Assembly: GCF_014207095.1 (NCBI RefSeq)
Contig: NZ_JACHBG010000024.1
Location: 20,658-84,657 of the forward strand
DNA from: Martinezella lusitana
GTDB lineage: Bacteria; Pseudomonadota; Alphaproteobacteria; Rhizobiales; Rhizobiaceae
Direction: 5' to 3'
DNA: 64,000 nucleotides
Shown: piece by piece, positions 9,546 through 18,241 of the stretch
Position numbering within the stretch: the first letter of the stretch is position 1
How the letters are laid out: the number at the start of each line of letters is the position of its first letter
Position numbers and translations under genes: made by a program
The notes under the pieces: model-generated
What the model was told of the DNA's origin: nothing
What the model saw: only the letters and a program-made list of their open reading frames with translations
Databases searched by the model: none

Positions 9546-9951
9546 CCTCGAAACCGCTTCCCTTGACGTCGGATCAATCGTGTTGAAGCAAGGGCTGGAG
9601 CAAGCCTGGTCCCAGGAGGCGGTTTCAGGTGCATGGGGCAGTACTATTCACAGGATGTGCGATCGGGCCATAGCATCCGCACTCGAGGGCGTCAGCGGAA
9701 GCGTCAGCTACATAGTCGACAACACGCGCTTTCTACCTCGGTCCATCATAGCCAGCACGCCTAAATACATTACGGACCGCCACCTGTGGGAACACCAACC
9801 CGTCAGGGGTTCCGTGGAGCTGCAGCAAGGCTGCGGCGGAATAGAGCCTGGTCCGAAGGACGTGCCTGTGAAATCACGTGGCACCGATGGGAAAACAAAT
9901 GAAGAACGATTTACGCCGTGCTATGCCTATTCACGGCACCTCGTTTCATAG
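9546..9951 (+). pseudogene. Argininosuccinate-synthase-like protein, C-terminal part after the IS
   Basis: The frame following the target duplication (CCTCGAAAC, 9546-9554) continues LETASLDVGSIVLKQGLEQAWSQ, which joins in phase to LRHLET at the end of the left fragment. The segment GVSGSVSYIVDNTRFLPRS matches the C-terminal oligomerisation tail of argininosuccinate synthases (TVTGTVTLKLYKG-like). The frame then runs on through about 50 residues of unrelated sequence to a stop at 9951, so the original C-terminus may also be altered. The two pieces form one gene broken by the transposon. Confidence 0.75.
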
Positions 9952-9983
9952 GTGATGCAGGGATAGACAAGCAGGATGCTGTG

Positions 9984-10262
9984 ATGCTGAAAACCGATAC
10001 CCGCCAAGCGAATTGGCGCCGTGCCAATCCAGGCAAATACGATGCTCACCTTGCTGTGCAGCGAGCGGTGAAGGCAGGCGAGCTAGAAAAGCAAATATGC
10101 GAGGTTTGCGGGATCGAAGCGGTCGATGCCCATCATGATCAATACGATGAGCCTTTAAGGGTGCGGTGGTTATGCCGACGGCATCACACCCGGCTTCACC
10201 ACTACGGCGAAGATATGTTTCCGATCAGGGACTTGATCACTGGCAGCGACTGCAGAAACTGA
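9984..10262 (+). CDS. Small HNH-like zinc-binding protein
   Basis: The 92-residue product contains a putative zinc knuckle with HNH-like spacing: CEVCG, then DAHHDQYDEPLRVRWLC, then RRHHTRLHH. Small phage and plasmid proteins with this pattern are common and some are annotated as HNH nucleases, but activity cannot be asserted. The start at 9984 is chosen because the preceding residues in the open frame overlap the tail of the argG-like remnant and look unrelated. No operon partner is evident. Confidence 0.6.
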   Translation: MLKTDTRQANWRRANPGKYDAHLAVQRAVKAGELEKQICEVCGIEAVDAHHDQYDEPLRVRWLCRRHHTRLHHYGEDMFPIRDLITGSDCRN

Positions 10263-10417
10263 CACGCAGTCCAATAACTGTCCGTACGGGGCAAAATGAC
10301 CTGGTCATAAATTATCTTGGCAGGCTTTCGAACAGAGGAGATATTTCGGACAGCCTATTCGGCCTAAATTGACCCATACCGCACCTTTGCCTAATCTTTC
10401 AATTTCGTTGCGGAGGT

Positions 10418-10540
10418 GTGGCGAACTGGAAAAAGCCTGTCCGACAAACGGACGTTTTGCGGGCCGTGCAAGAGGCTGCCGCGCACTTGAAGATTGGCAA
10501 GCCCGCGCTCTACAATGCACTGAAATCGGAAAGGAAATGA
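10418..10540 (+). CDS. Possible 40-residue helix-turn-helix fragment
   Basis: A GTG at 10418 opens a 40-codon frame containing VLRAVQEAAAHLKIGKPALYNALK, which resembles a Fis/AraC-type recognition helix pair. It ends one base before the ATG of the DUF3088 gene, so the two could be translationally coupled. The Shine-Dalgarno-like GGAGG lies too close to this GTG, so the true start may differ or the frame may be a remnant of a longer regulator. Confidence 0.35.
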   Translation: MANWKKPVRQTDVLRAVQEAAAHLKIGKPALYNALKSERK

Positions 10541-10541
10541 A

Positions 10542-10892
10542 ATGGCGAACCGCGACCGACTGTTCTTGCTGCGCCCGGGCTTTGACGATTCTGCCTATCC
10601 AGGTCAGCAGTTTTATTGCTGGCACTGCGCCCTTCTGGAGGGGGTGCTGGCCTCGTTCCCGGATTTGGCGATGAAGCTTAATGTCGAGCGCATAGAATGG
10701 CCGAGACCCAGACAAAGCGTCATCGCCCTTGTTGGAGAGCAAAACCAGTCCTTGCCCTTGCTGGTACTAGCGGAGGGAGACAGCTCGCCTCATCAAACAG
10801 GGGTTTATGAGGGGCGCATCTTCATCGCAGAGAAAGACAAGATCCTTGCCGCGCTATCGGATCGGCACTGCTTTCCGCTCCCACATCCATAA
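10542..10892 (+). CDS. DUF3088 domain protein
   Basis: The 116-residue protein begins MANRDRLFLLRPGFDDSAYPGQQFYCWHCALLEG, the conserved start of DUF3088 proteins, including the YCWHC pair of cysteines that suggests metal or redox chemistry (thioredoxin-like fold by family description). Length is normal. Function is unknown. A GGAAAGG-like ribosome site precedes the ATG. It may be co-transcribed with the short helix-turn-helix frame just upstream. Confidence 0.8.
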   Translation: MANRDRLFLLRPGFDDSAYPGQQFYCWHCALLEGVLASFPDLAMKLNVERIEWPRPRQSVIALVGEQNQSLPLLVLAEGDSSPHQTGVYEGRIFIAEKDKILAALSDRHCFPLPHP

Positions 10893-10983
10893 CCAGTGAA
10901 AAGCGGTTCTTCACTCGTTCTCAAAAGCCGGACAGAATCACCACTTCGGTGTCGTGACGCCTAAAGGGAGAGGACATGAACGG

Positions 10984-11199
10984 ATGAGACTGGTACGCCT
11001 GACCTTGAATGCCGCAGTCTTGGTGCTCGGCCTTGGCGCAATCTTCTTTATGATCGGCGCCACACTTGAATTTCTGAGGATCGATGTGGGCATGGCCGAC
11101 GTGTTCCGTAGCACCATCTATTCATCGATTTGCACGATCCTGTTGGCATTCGCCGCCGTCTGCCTGGACAAAGCCAACCAAGCATTGTTGCGGAAATAG
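10984..11199 (+). CDS. Small two-helix membrane protein
   Basis: The 71-residue product has two predicted transmembrane segments (LTLNAAVLVLGLGAIFFMIGATL and STIYSSICTILLAFAAVCL). The start at 10984 is preferred over 10954 because AGGGAGAGG lies a suitable distance upstream; the nearby ATG at 10976 runs directly into a stop. No family is recognised. It follows the DUF3088 gene by about 90 bp on the same strand. Confidence 0.5.
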   Translation: MRLVRLTLNAAVLVLGLGAIFFMIGATLEFLRIDVGMADVFRSTIYSSICTILLAFAAVCLDKANQALLRK

Positions 11200-11852
11200 A
11201 TGCTCTGAGGCGTGGGTGGGGCCATGGCCCCTGCTCGCGATGAGGTCTCGGAAGATAGCCAATCGGTTAAAGAGGAACCTGCTGGCAAATCACTTAGACC
11301 TGAGCCCGAGGCTGGCATACGCAGCCCCCTCCATCCATACCAATGGTCTTGCAGCGACGGTAAATGACTTGCAAATCGCGCATAATTAGGTTGATCAGGG
11401 GTTGTAGGAAAGCACTACCGGTGTGGCGGATATCCAAGTTCAACTGTGCGCATATCCTTGGTGGCAAGGCGGCCATCACTTGACGCGGAGAAAGATAATC
11501 GCGACATTTCAGAGATGACTATATTCAACCTCCTCGCTGTGAGAGTTCAGATCCGGACCGGCACCTTTGGTGCCAGTACGCGCTGCATCTGTCCTTCGCC
11601 TTGTCAGCAAGGCGGTCGACGCCGGTTGGGGCGAGCGGGAGGTTGCCGCAGCACTCGAAAGGCTTTCCAGGAATTCGATGCCAAGGGCCGGATGAAGCCA
11701 TCCTCCTATTATGACCGTGTCGTCGATGTCTGCGAGGAGCTGGCAAAGTTCACCTGGCTGACGCGTGATGCGTCCGGCTACCTGACAGACCGCTACAGCG
11801 AGCGGAAAGAGGAGGCCGAAAAACTCGAACAGCGCGTGAGCCTCAAATCCAT
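11200..11852. other. Unassigned stretch with possible gene debris
   Basis: No intact gene is supportable. One frame at about 11586-11694 reads RLVSKAVDAGWGEREVAAALERL and then stops, resembling small rhizobial proteins with an AGW(D/S)E...AAAL motif but lacking a start. A different frame to 11856 gives YDRVVDVCEELAKFTWLTRDASGYLTDRY with no known family. This looks like decayed sequence upstream of the MFS gene. Confidence 0.35.
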
Positions 11853-13088
11853 ATGACGATGATCAGCACCGAACGACCGCCCGTCGCGGCTATCCTTGCC
11901 CTCGGTCTCACGCAGATCATCGGGTACGGATCGCTCTATTACAGCTTCAGCATCCTCGCACCGGGCATAGCGCGGGATCTGAAATGGTCGTCGAAATGGA
12001 TTTTTGGCGCGTTGTCGGCCGGTCTCCTGATCGGCGGCTTGGCGGCCCCAGCCATGGGCAAGTGGATCGACCGCTTTGGTGCCGGTCGCGTCATGACAGC
12101 CGGCTCGGCGATTGCCGCCGCCGCCCTTGTGGCTTGTGCGTTTGCCTCTGGCAAGATTGCCTTCGTCGCCGCCCTGATCGCGCTTGAGACGGCTTCCAAT
12201 CTCGTGCAGTACGGTGCGGCCTTCGCGCTTCTCGTTCAGATCAGACCAAAGGTCGCCCAGCGCAGCATTACCTACCTGACGCTGATCGCCGGCTTCGCCT
12301 CGACGATCTTCTGGCCGATCACGACGGCGCTCAACGCGCATATGTCGTGGCAGAATGTCTATCTGGTCTTCGCTGCGCTCAATGTCGCTGTCTGCCTGCC
12401 GATCCATGCGTGGCTGTCGTCCAGCGTCACCAGAAGCCGCAAGCGTGCATCGGCCGAGCCTGCAAAGCATGTCGAGCCAAGTCTCTCTCCGTCGATCCGC
12501 TCGCCAGCCTTCATGCTAATGGTAACAGGCTTTGCGCTGGAGAGCTTTGTCAATGCCGCGCTCCTCGTCCACATGGTCCCGGTTCTGTCGGGACTTGGGC
12601 TCGGAGCGATGGCGCTCATGGTAGGCACGCTGTTCGGCCCGTCGCAGGTGCTGAGCCGGTTCATCAACATGGTCTTCGGAGGCGGCCTACCGCAGCTGGT
12701 GCTGGCGCTGATCTCCGCCGTGCTGTTGCCGGCCGCGCTGGTCATCCTGATTGTCACCGCCCCCTCCGTGCCAGGCGCACTGGTGTTCGCCGTGGTCTTT
12801 GGCCTCGGCTCGGGCTTGAGCAGCATCGTGCAGGGAACCTTGCCGTTGGCGCTCTTCGGCAGTGAGGGTTACGGCCAACGACAGGGACAGGTATTGGCCA
12901 TCCGTCTGGTGGTCTCGTCGACGGCGCCCTTTATCCTGGCATTCCTGATGACGAACGTCGGGGTGTTCTGGTCACTAACGGTTGCCGCCACTGTCGGCGC
13001 GATTGCCGTATTTGCGTTCGTCGCAATCAGCCGGCTGGCGCACCTGCCTGACCCTTCGCATCTCGCTCTTAACCGTGCCGAGACCTGA
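11853..13088 (+). CDS. MFS transporter
   Basis: This 411-residue inner-membrane protein has about 12 hydrophobic helices (GLTQIIGYGSLYYSFSILAPG at the N-terminus; ALVFAVVFGLGSGLSSIVQG in the second half). The loop between helices 2 and 3, AAPAMGKWIDRFGAGRVM, fits the MFS motif A pattern. It is most like the subgroup annotated as arabinose-efflux-type or general MFS permeases; the substrate is unknown. No operon partner is present: about 255 bp separate it from the convergent qatD. Confidence 0.85.
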   Translation: MTMISTERPPVAAILALGLTQIIGYGSLYYSFSILAPGIARDLKWSSKWIFGALSAGLLIGGLAAPAMGKWIDRFGAGRVMTAGSAIAAAALVACAFASGKIAFVAALIALETASNLVQYGAAFALLVQIRPKVAQRSITYLTLIAGFASTIFWPITTALNAHMSWQNVYLVFAALNVAVCLPIHAWLSSSVTRSRKRASAEPAKHVEPSLSPSIRSPAFMLMVTGFALESFVNAALLVHMVPVLSGLGLGAMALMVGTLFGPSQVLSRFINMVFGGGLPQLVLALISAVLLPAALVILIVTAPSVPGALVFAVVFGLGSGLSSIVQGTLPLALFGSEGYGQRQGQVLAIRLVVSSTAPFILAFLMTNVGVFWSLTVAATVGAIAVFAFVAISRLAHLPDPSHLALNRAET

Positions 13089-13343
13089 TCTTTTCAACAG
13101 CCTTTGCGAAGGATCGAAGACAGTCCGCTCAACAGATCTCGAGATGTCCTCGACGGTGCCGCAAGGATCGCCATATCGCCAACCTCGCACGCCTTGAACC
13201 AATTCGAACTACCGACCGGAACGAAATTTTGCAAGGTACTGAAAACACATTCATTTCGCGATAAATCGAATGGCCCATGGTTTTGACGCAACGCATATTT
13301 TAGGAGGATGCTCTCGACAAGCGATCGCGCCCCTTATGCGCGG

Positions 13344-14084
13344 TTAGCTTTCGGCTCGACCATAGCCCAATTGTCGTAAGTTCTCCGCCACCCGCCCTTC
13401 GACCGAAAGCGCATCTTCCGACCACAGTTCTGCGATCGCGTTCAATACGCGGTCGAGCTCCCATGGTAGAACAGACCTGCCCTCGATTTGTGTGAATGGT
13501 CCGTCAGATTCGGTTAACAGGCGATCACGGGGGATCATTTTGACGATATCCCGGCCCTTCTGACCATGGATCATCCCTGGTCCCACGCTGAACCAACAGC
13601 CCATGGAGACGGCGCGATCCAGCTCTCGCTTTGTCCCCGAAAACCAATGAAGGATTGGTGTTCCTGCGCCTTTGTGCGCTTCGAGTGCGTCCATTACTTG
13701 CGTGGCCGCCCGCCGACTATGAATAGTCATTACACGACCGCCCGCCTGGTCGCATAGATCTAAAATGCGATGAAACACCCGCTTTTGGGTTTCCCAGTGG
13801 GGTCGCAACTCGGGTGAGCCGTCTAACCCGATCTCCCCTACGTATGTGGCTGATGGCAGGAGTTTTTCAAATAAGGGAAGTTCGCCATGGCGTTCATGTG
13901 CAATCTGTGGGTGCAGCCCGAGCGCCGTTCTGATCCGCTTTGCCTTATGTGAAAGAGCAAGCGTACCTTCCCAAGCCGAGGGCGTGTTAGTGACAGAGAG
14001 AACATAGATATTCCGGCTCACGCAGGACTGCGTGACCGCAACAGGATCCGGGTACAGATCAAGATGGCAATGGAAGTCAATCAC
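13344..14084 (-). CDS. qatD: QatD, TatD-like metal-dependent nuclease of the Qat system
   Basis: This 246-residue TatD-family amidohydrolase-fold nuclease is the last gene of the QatABCD anti-phage operon. Metal-binding features are visible: DFHCHLDLY at residues 3-11, GEIGLDG near residue 85, TIHSRRA and HWFSG histidines, and TESDGPF near residue 215. Housekeeping TatD is slightly longer; this shorter form and its position after a QueC-like gene identify the Qat variant. Its ATG overlaps the qatC stop by 4 bp (ATGA), so it is translationally coupled. In the known system all four genes are needed for protection, while the mechanism is not fully resolved. Confidence 0.9.
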   Translation of the reverse strand: MIDFHCHLDLYPDPVAVTQSCVSRNIYVLSVTNTPSAWEGTLALSHKAKRIRTALGLHPQIAHERHGELPLFEKLLPSATYVGEIGLDGSPELRPHWETQKRVFHRILDLCDQAGGRVMTIHSRRAATQVMDALEAHKGAGTPILHWFSGTKRELDRAVSMGCWFSVGPGMIHGQKGRDIVKMIPRDRLLTESDGPFTQIEGRSVLPWELDRVLNAIAELWSEDALSVEGRVAENLRQLGYGRAES

Positions 14085-15355
14085 TTAACACCATATAGTC
14101 GATGCAGCTCACCGAGTTCGTTTAACCCTCGATCTAGCATGCCGCGGACACCGTTACGATCACCAATATCCGGAGGCGACAAGGTGTGGCCAAGCCACCG
14201 ATCGAGGCCGTCAGCTTTCACCGAAGCCAACGCTATGGCAACGGAACGAACATCATCGAACGACGCGTGGTCTTCATCATCCTTTCCCAAGGGCTCGTAG
14301 ACGTAATCCGTCGTATCGCGCTTCGCGTCCCATGCGACGAATGCTGCCCGTCTCACTTGACAGGGAACGCAGCGACCGCAGTGCCGGTAATTGAACCGCT
14401 GAAAGCGCCCACAGCTGGTCGAATGCGCGGCCTCGGTCTGAAGGAAAATCTGGTCCTTGCATTCGATAAGCATCTCGCCCTTCGTTTTTTGGGCGTAGGG
14501 ATTTTCGATCTTCACGTTGAGGCTTGCGGCATCGAGGATCTTCTGGAATCGCGTTAGGAAGACAGGGTGCGCCGTGCGCGTGCTCAGGCTTCCAAGCCGG
14601 GAACCGGTGAGCGGCGGATTGATCGCAATGAACCCATTTTCGCAAACGTAGAGCGGGGCGGTGTTGCCTTTTGCGTATTTCTCCAGCGATGTAGCTACGA
14701 CCACGCCAAAGGTCAAAAAGATCAGAGAGCGCGCTCGCTGTGACGTTTCCTGCACGGTGGGGGAAGTCGCAACGTGATTGAGCTGCAGGTGCTTCGTCAG
14801 ACCAATTTCCTGTGCGAAATCCCGTTGCTTCAGACCGTCCCCTCGAACGTTCTGGCTGACTGCCACCGGCTTCAATCCATCACGAGTCAGATCGATTGCG
14901 CCAACGAGACTGTCCAATCCGCCGGACAACAACACGACGCAGTCTTCTTTCAGCACCGAAATCTTCTTCGGCGGAGCGGGTAAAACGCCGCCGTCATGAA
15001 ACCGAAGCTTCCAGCGGTCCGTTGTCAGGAACGCGAGCGCCTGCCGAAATTCGTTGGCCATCGTATTCCAGAAAGCTCGGTCGGAAACGGCGACATCGAG
15101 TTCAATCTCTCTAGTCCAGCCATCGGCGCTGTCATCCCGCAGTACCGAAAAGTCGGCGGTGATGATTGAAAGTGCGATCGAAAGCAGATCCCATGCCCGT
15201 CGATGGGGGTTCAGCCCCTTTCGCCGAAGCTCTGCCTTGACGGCTTCACCCGCACTTGCCTCCGAGGGGATGCGTGGCTGACCATACAGGACAACACGCA
15301 GATCGCCTTCTTCCAATGGAAGCTCGAACGATCCAGGTCCACAAACGAGCCTCAT
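14081..15355 (-). CDS. qatC: QatC, QueC-like protein of the Qat system
   Basis: This 424-residue protein has a PP-loop ATPase/QueC-like domain. The nucleotide-binding motif VVLLSGGLDSLVGA lies near residue 145, and a cysteine cluster CGRFQRFNYRHCGRCVPC near residue 320 matches the zinc site of QueC. QueC makes preQ0 in tRNA and 7-deazaguanine DNA modification; in Qat the homologue has an extra N-terminal region of about 140 residues. The gene overlaps qatB and qatD by 4 bp each (ATGA). It probably modifies a protein or nucleic acid component, which is inference. Confidence 0.9.
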   Translation of the reverse strand: MRLVCGPGSFELPLEEGDLRVVLYGQPRIPSEASAGEAVKAELRRKGLNPHRRAWDLLSIALSIITADFSVLRDDSADGWTREIELDVAVSDRAFWNTMANEFRQALAFLTTDRWKLRFHDGGVLPAPPKKISVLKEDCVVLLSGGLDSLVGAIDLTRDGLKPVAVSQNVRGDGLKQRDFAQEIGLTKHLQLNHVATSPTVQETSQRARSLIFLTFGVVVATSLEKYAKGNTAPLYVCENGFIAINPPLTGSRLGSLSTRTAHPVFLTRFQKILDAASLNVKIENPYAQKTKGEMLIECKDQIFLQTEAAHSTSCGRFQRFNYRHCGRCVPCQVRRAAFVAWDAKRDTTDYVYEPLGKDDEDHASFDDVRSVAIALASVKADGLDRWLGHTLSPPDIGDRNGVRGMLDRGLNELGELHRLYGVK

Positions 15356-16239
15356 TCTGCGTATCCCTCGAAAACCTGAAAGGTATCCCGTAGTGCATCT
15401 CTAACCACCGCGGCGATACGGTTCGAGTTTACGCTCTTGCCCGCCGCTCTGAGTTTGCGAAAGGAAGCAGCTACGGTCTGCTTGATGTAGTCACGCACCT
15501 GTTTCAGGCGACTGAGAGCCACTGTGGCGGTGGGCGCTTTCTCGATGATTGTTTTTCCGACATCGAGTTCGAACCGACGAGCAACATCCATTGCGGTGAA
15601 ACGCTCGATGGCGAATTCACGCTGTTCCGGTGTCAGGGCAGCCAAATCGGCATCAGGGTACTTCACCAAGAGATCCGAAAGCGAGTCCTTGATGGCGGTT
15701 CGTTCAGCCTCGGCGTCCTGAGTGCCGTCGACCGGCCGAACCGCTTCGACGACAGCATCCATCACCTCGTTCGCGGTGCGGCCCGCAAGAAGCGCCGGAT
15801 CCAGTGCACTGCCTGCGGGCTGTTGCCCCATAGTTTCGAGGATGCCGCCGAGTGCACTGGCTGTGGAAGCGGTCCCACCAAATCTGCTGGTGGTCGTCCT
15901 CGATCCGCCGTAGCCGTTACGCACGTAGTTTCCCAAGCTGCGGCGCATATCACTTAAGTTTCCGGCCTTCGCAAATTCGCCAAGGCTTCGGCGGGTACCA
16001 GCGAACCGGTGACCGGGCGCGAGAGGGGCCGCTGGTGGCGGCACGTTAGGCGCAACGGGTTTGTTGGGAGCGGCATCTACCGGCTCCTGCTCCGGCGGAT
16101 TTAGATCTGGAGCGGGGTCTGGCGGCGCGTCCGGTGGTTGATCACCGGAAGGCGGATCTTCCGCCGGTGGCGCGGGGGTCCACGCGGGCACCATGTGGAC
16201 GCCTCCCTTGGGTCCGTTACTTGATTGAGATGTCCCCAT
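15352..16239 (-). CDS. qatB: QatB, Qat system component of unknown biochemical role
   Basis: The 295-residue product has a proline-rich, low-complexity N-terminal third (PAPPAEDPPSGDQPPDAPPDPAP and following), a glycine/arginine/serine-rich middle (GTRRSLGEFAKAGNLSDMRRSLGNYVRNGYGG), and a helical C-terminus. QatB proteins show this composition, and its position between a KAP NTPase and a QueC-like gene fixes the call. The start codon overlaps the qatA stop as TAATG. The disordered N-terminus could be the target of the QueC-like partner; that is speculation. Confidence 0.85.
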   Translation of the reverse strand: MGTSQSSNGPKGGVHMVPAWTPAPPAEDPPSGDQPPDAPPDPAPDLNPPEQEPVDAAPNKPVAPNVPPPAAPLAPGHRFAGTRRSLGEFAKAGNLSDMRRSLGNYVRNGYGGSRTTTSRFGGTASTASALGGILETMGQQPAGSALDPALLAGRTANEVMDAVVEAVRPVDGTQDAEAERTAIKDSLSDLLVKYPDADLAALTPEQREFAIERFTAMDVARRFELDVGKTIIEKAPTATVALSRLKQVRDYIKQTVAASFRKLRAAGKSVNSNRIAAVVRDALRDTFQVFEGYAE

Positions 16240-18089
16240 TATTGTTCGGCCTTCTCAATCGCTCTTTTGACCACCAGCGGCACGCCCGTGCGCTTCCATT
16301 TCTCGAAAACGCCGTCCGCCCAAGGTTGGTCTCCGATTTTCGGAACGATCCCCGGAGTAATCTGCGCCGGTGGACGATCGTTCAGAAATGCCGCCAATCG
16401 TAGTCCTTGCTGAGGATCGGCTTTCGCAACCGCGAGGCAGGCTTCCAGGATAGCTGGAACTCCCCATTCTTGTTCTTGATGAGCACGGTCCAGGAGACGA
16501 TCCATAATGATCGAGGTTTCTACGCGCGACACGCGTGCCAATTTGTCGACCAGGGCCGCAGCCATTTCAGGGTGGGTGAGCATTGCGGTCAATATTTCGG
16601 CCGCTTCGGTCGTTAAACGGTCACCGGGCGTTATGAGCGGCGCGTGCTCGCGGCTCACATACAAAGCGCCCAACAACTTCGCATCGTGTAGCGGCGGAGG
16701 CAAAGCCAGCCATTCCCTCGAGAAAGGAGCATCCCAGGGCGCGGCAAGGTTTAGGTCTTTTCCCTCTGTGGCCGCTTCTTCCCAATCCTTCAGGAATCTG
16801 GGTTTGCCGTCATCGTCTTGGCTAACGGCCTTCAATAGTTCGGCGTAAGCCAACGGGCTACCGAGACGTTCGAACAGGAGAAGCTTGGCGAGGACCGCCT
16901 CATCCACGCCGACGCCCTGAGCATTGGAGATCGCCATGCGGATAGAAAGTGCATTCAGGAAACGCTTGATCAGTCGGGGATTACCGACGATGCCCGAGGC
17001 AGTCGTCATGATAGGCGCAAGCCTTTCAGCCGTATCAAAACGTCCGATAAGATCTGCCGGTATGTTCTCGTGCAGTCCCGTTACATATGCCTTGTCGACG
17101 CGCGCGCCCTGCCACGTCTTTCGCAACTGATCGATTATCCCAACCCGCAGTTTTTCCTTTACGTCGTCCTTCAAGTCGCTGTTTTCGATGTAGAGCAACA
17201 TCATGTACGCGCGGACTTCCTGCGTTCCCAAGGGAGGAACGCGGATAGGCACCTGGATCAATTTGTCGAAGTAGCTCGTTACAAGTAGATCGTCGGGAAC
17301 GCCTTCGAAATGCTTGCGGACGGCGTGTTTGATCATGTCGTTGTCGGCCGCGATGACGAATGCCGTATTTTTCAGAAACAGGAACAGCCGTATGGCCTCA
17401 AGGGTCGAGATCGTCGTCTCGGGGAGGCAACGGTCAAGGTCGTCGATCAACACGACAAGAGTTACCCCAAGCTCCTCAAGGGTCTCCTCGAAATTATCCC
17501 TGAGGGCTTGGATTTCCTTAGGTGGTGAGGTTTCCTCTGCCGGATTGAGAAGCCCGGAGGCAGCACTTGCCACCTCACCCGCTTTCGATTTGGCGTCTTC
17601 GATTAGTTTTTGGTCGACGGAACCACCTAGAAACCGCTGCCCCAGCCCCCACACTTCGCCGATGAGCCCAGTTGGAGGAAGTCCCATCGACACCGCTATC
17701 GCCGAACCGGCAGCGAGCTTCATTGCACGCAGCCAGTTCACGCGCTTGATGAGCGCCTTGGCCTTGTCTACTCCTCTTTCGCGCGCTCTTGCTTCCTGCT
17801 CTAGCTTCGTCGCGATGACGTCCATCAATGCGGCGCGAGCGTCGTCATAACCTTGGTAAAGCCAAGCATTGAATTCGACGAAGACGAAGTCCTTCTCGCC
17901 TTCTTTCCTCTCTCGGTTAGCGAGGGATGCTTGGGTCAGTTTTATCATGGAGGATTTTCCAATGCCCCATGATCCCGAGACACCGATTGAAATTGGGCGC
18001 CCCCGCGCCTGGACGATGATTTCCGCTACGGTGTCGGCCACTCCCGAAAAATTAAGGAAGTCTTTTTCAGTCTCATTATCTGCCCACAT
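16239..18089 (-). CDS. qatA: QatA, KAP-family P-loop NTPase of the Qat system
   Basis: The 616-residue KAP NTPase opens the Qat operon. Walker A is GSWGIGKSS near residue 41 and Walker B is LVVLIDDLDRCLP near residue 215. Two hydrophobic segments sit between them (RAMKLAAGSAIAVSMGLPPTGLIG region), as in other KAP proteins that associate with membranes. KAP ATPases typically sense or remodel complexes in conflict systems. The gene is divergent from the Gabija-like gajA, with about 150 bp between starts that must hold both promoters. Confidence 0.92.
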   Translation of the reverse strand: MWADNETEKDFLNFSGVADTVAEIIVQARGRPISIGVSGSWGIGKSSMIKLTQASLANRERKEGEKDFVFVEFNAWLYQGYDDARAALMDVIATKLEQEARARERGVDKAKALIKRVNWLRAMKLAAGSAIAVSMGLPPTGLIGEVWGLGQRFLGGSVDQKLIEDAKSKAGEVASAASGLLNPAEETSPPKEIQALRDNFEETLEELGVTLVVLIDDLDRCLPETTISTLEAIRLFLFLKNTAFVIAADNDMIKHAVRKHFEGVPDDLLVTSYFDKLIQVPIRVPPLGTQEVRAYMMLLYIENSDLKDDVKEKLRVGIIDQLRKTWQGARVDKAYVTGLHENIPADLIGRFDTAERLAPIMTTASGIVGNPRLIKRFLNALSIRMAISNAQGVGVDEAVLAKLLLFERLGSPLAYAELLKAVSQDDDGKPRFLKDWEEAATEGKDLNLAAPWDAPFSREWLALPPPLHDAKLLGALYVSREHAPLITPGDRLTTEAAEILTAMLTHPEMAAALVDKLARVSRVETSIIMDRLLDRAHQEQEWGVPAILEACLAVAKADPQQGLRLAAFLNDRPPAQITPGIVPKIGDQPWADGVFEKWKRTGVPLVVKRAIEKAEQ

Positions 18090-18241
18090 TCAAGGCCTCC
18101 CCCGTCGCACCTGTCGATAGTAAAACCATCGCACCGAGACGTCGCACCGATGATTCGCGTCACCCTACATTTGCAACGTATTGTTCGCGCCGAAGCTGTG
18201 TCAATTTGGAAATTCTTGCCTCGCTGGAAATAGGGAAGTCG

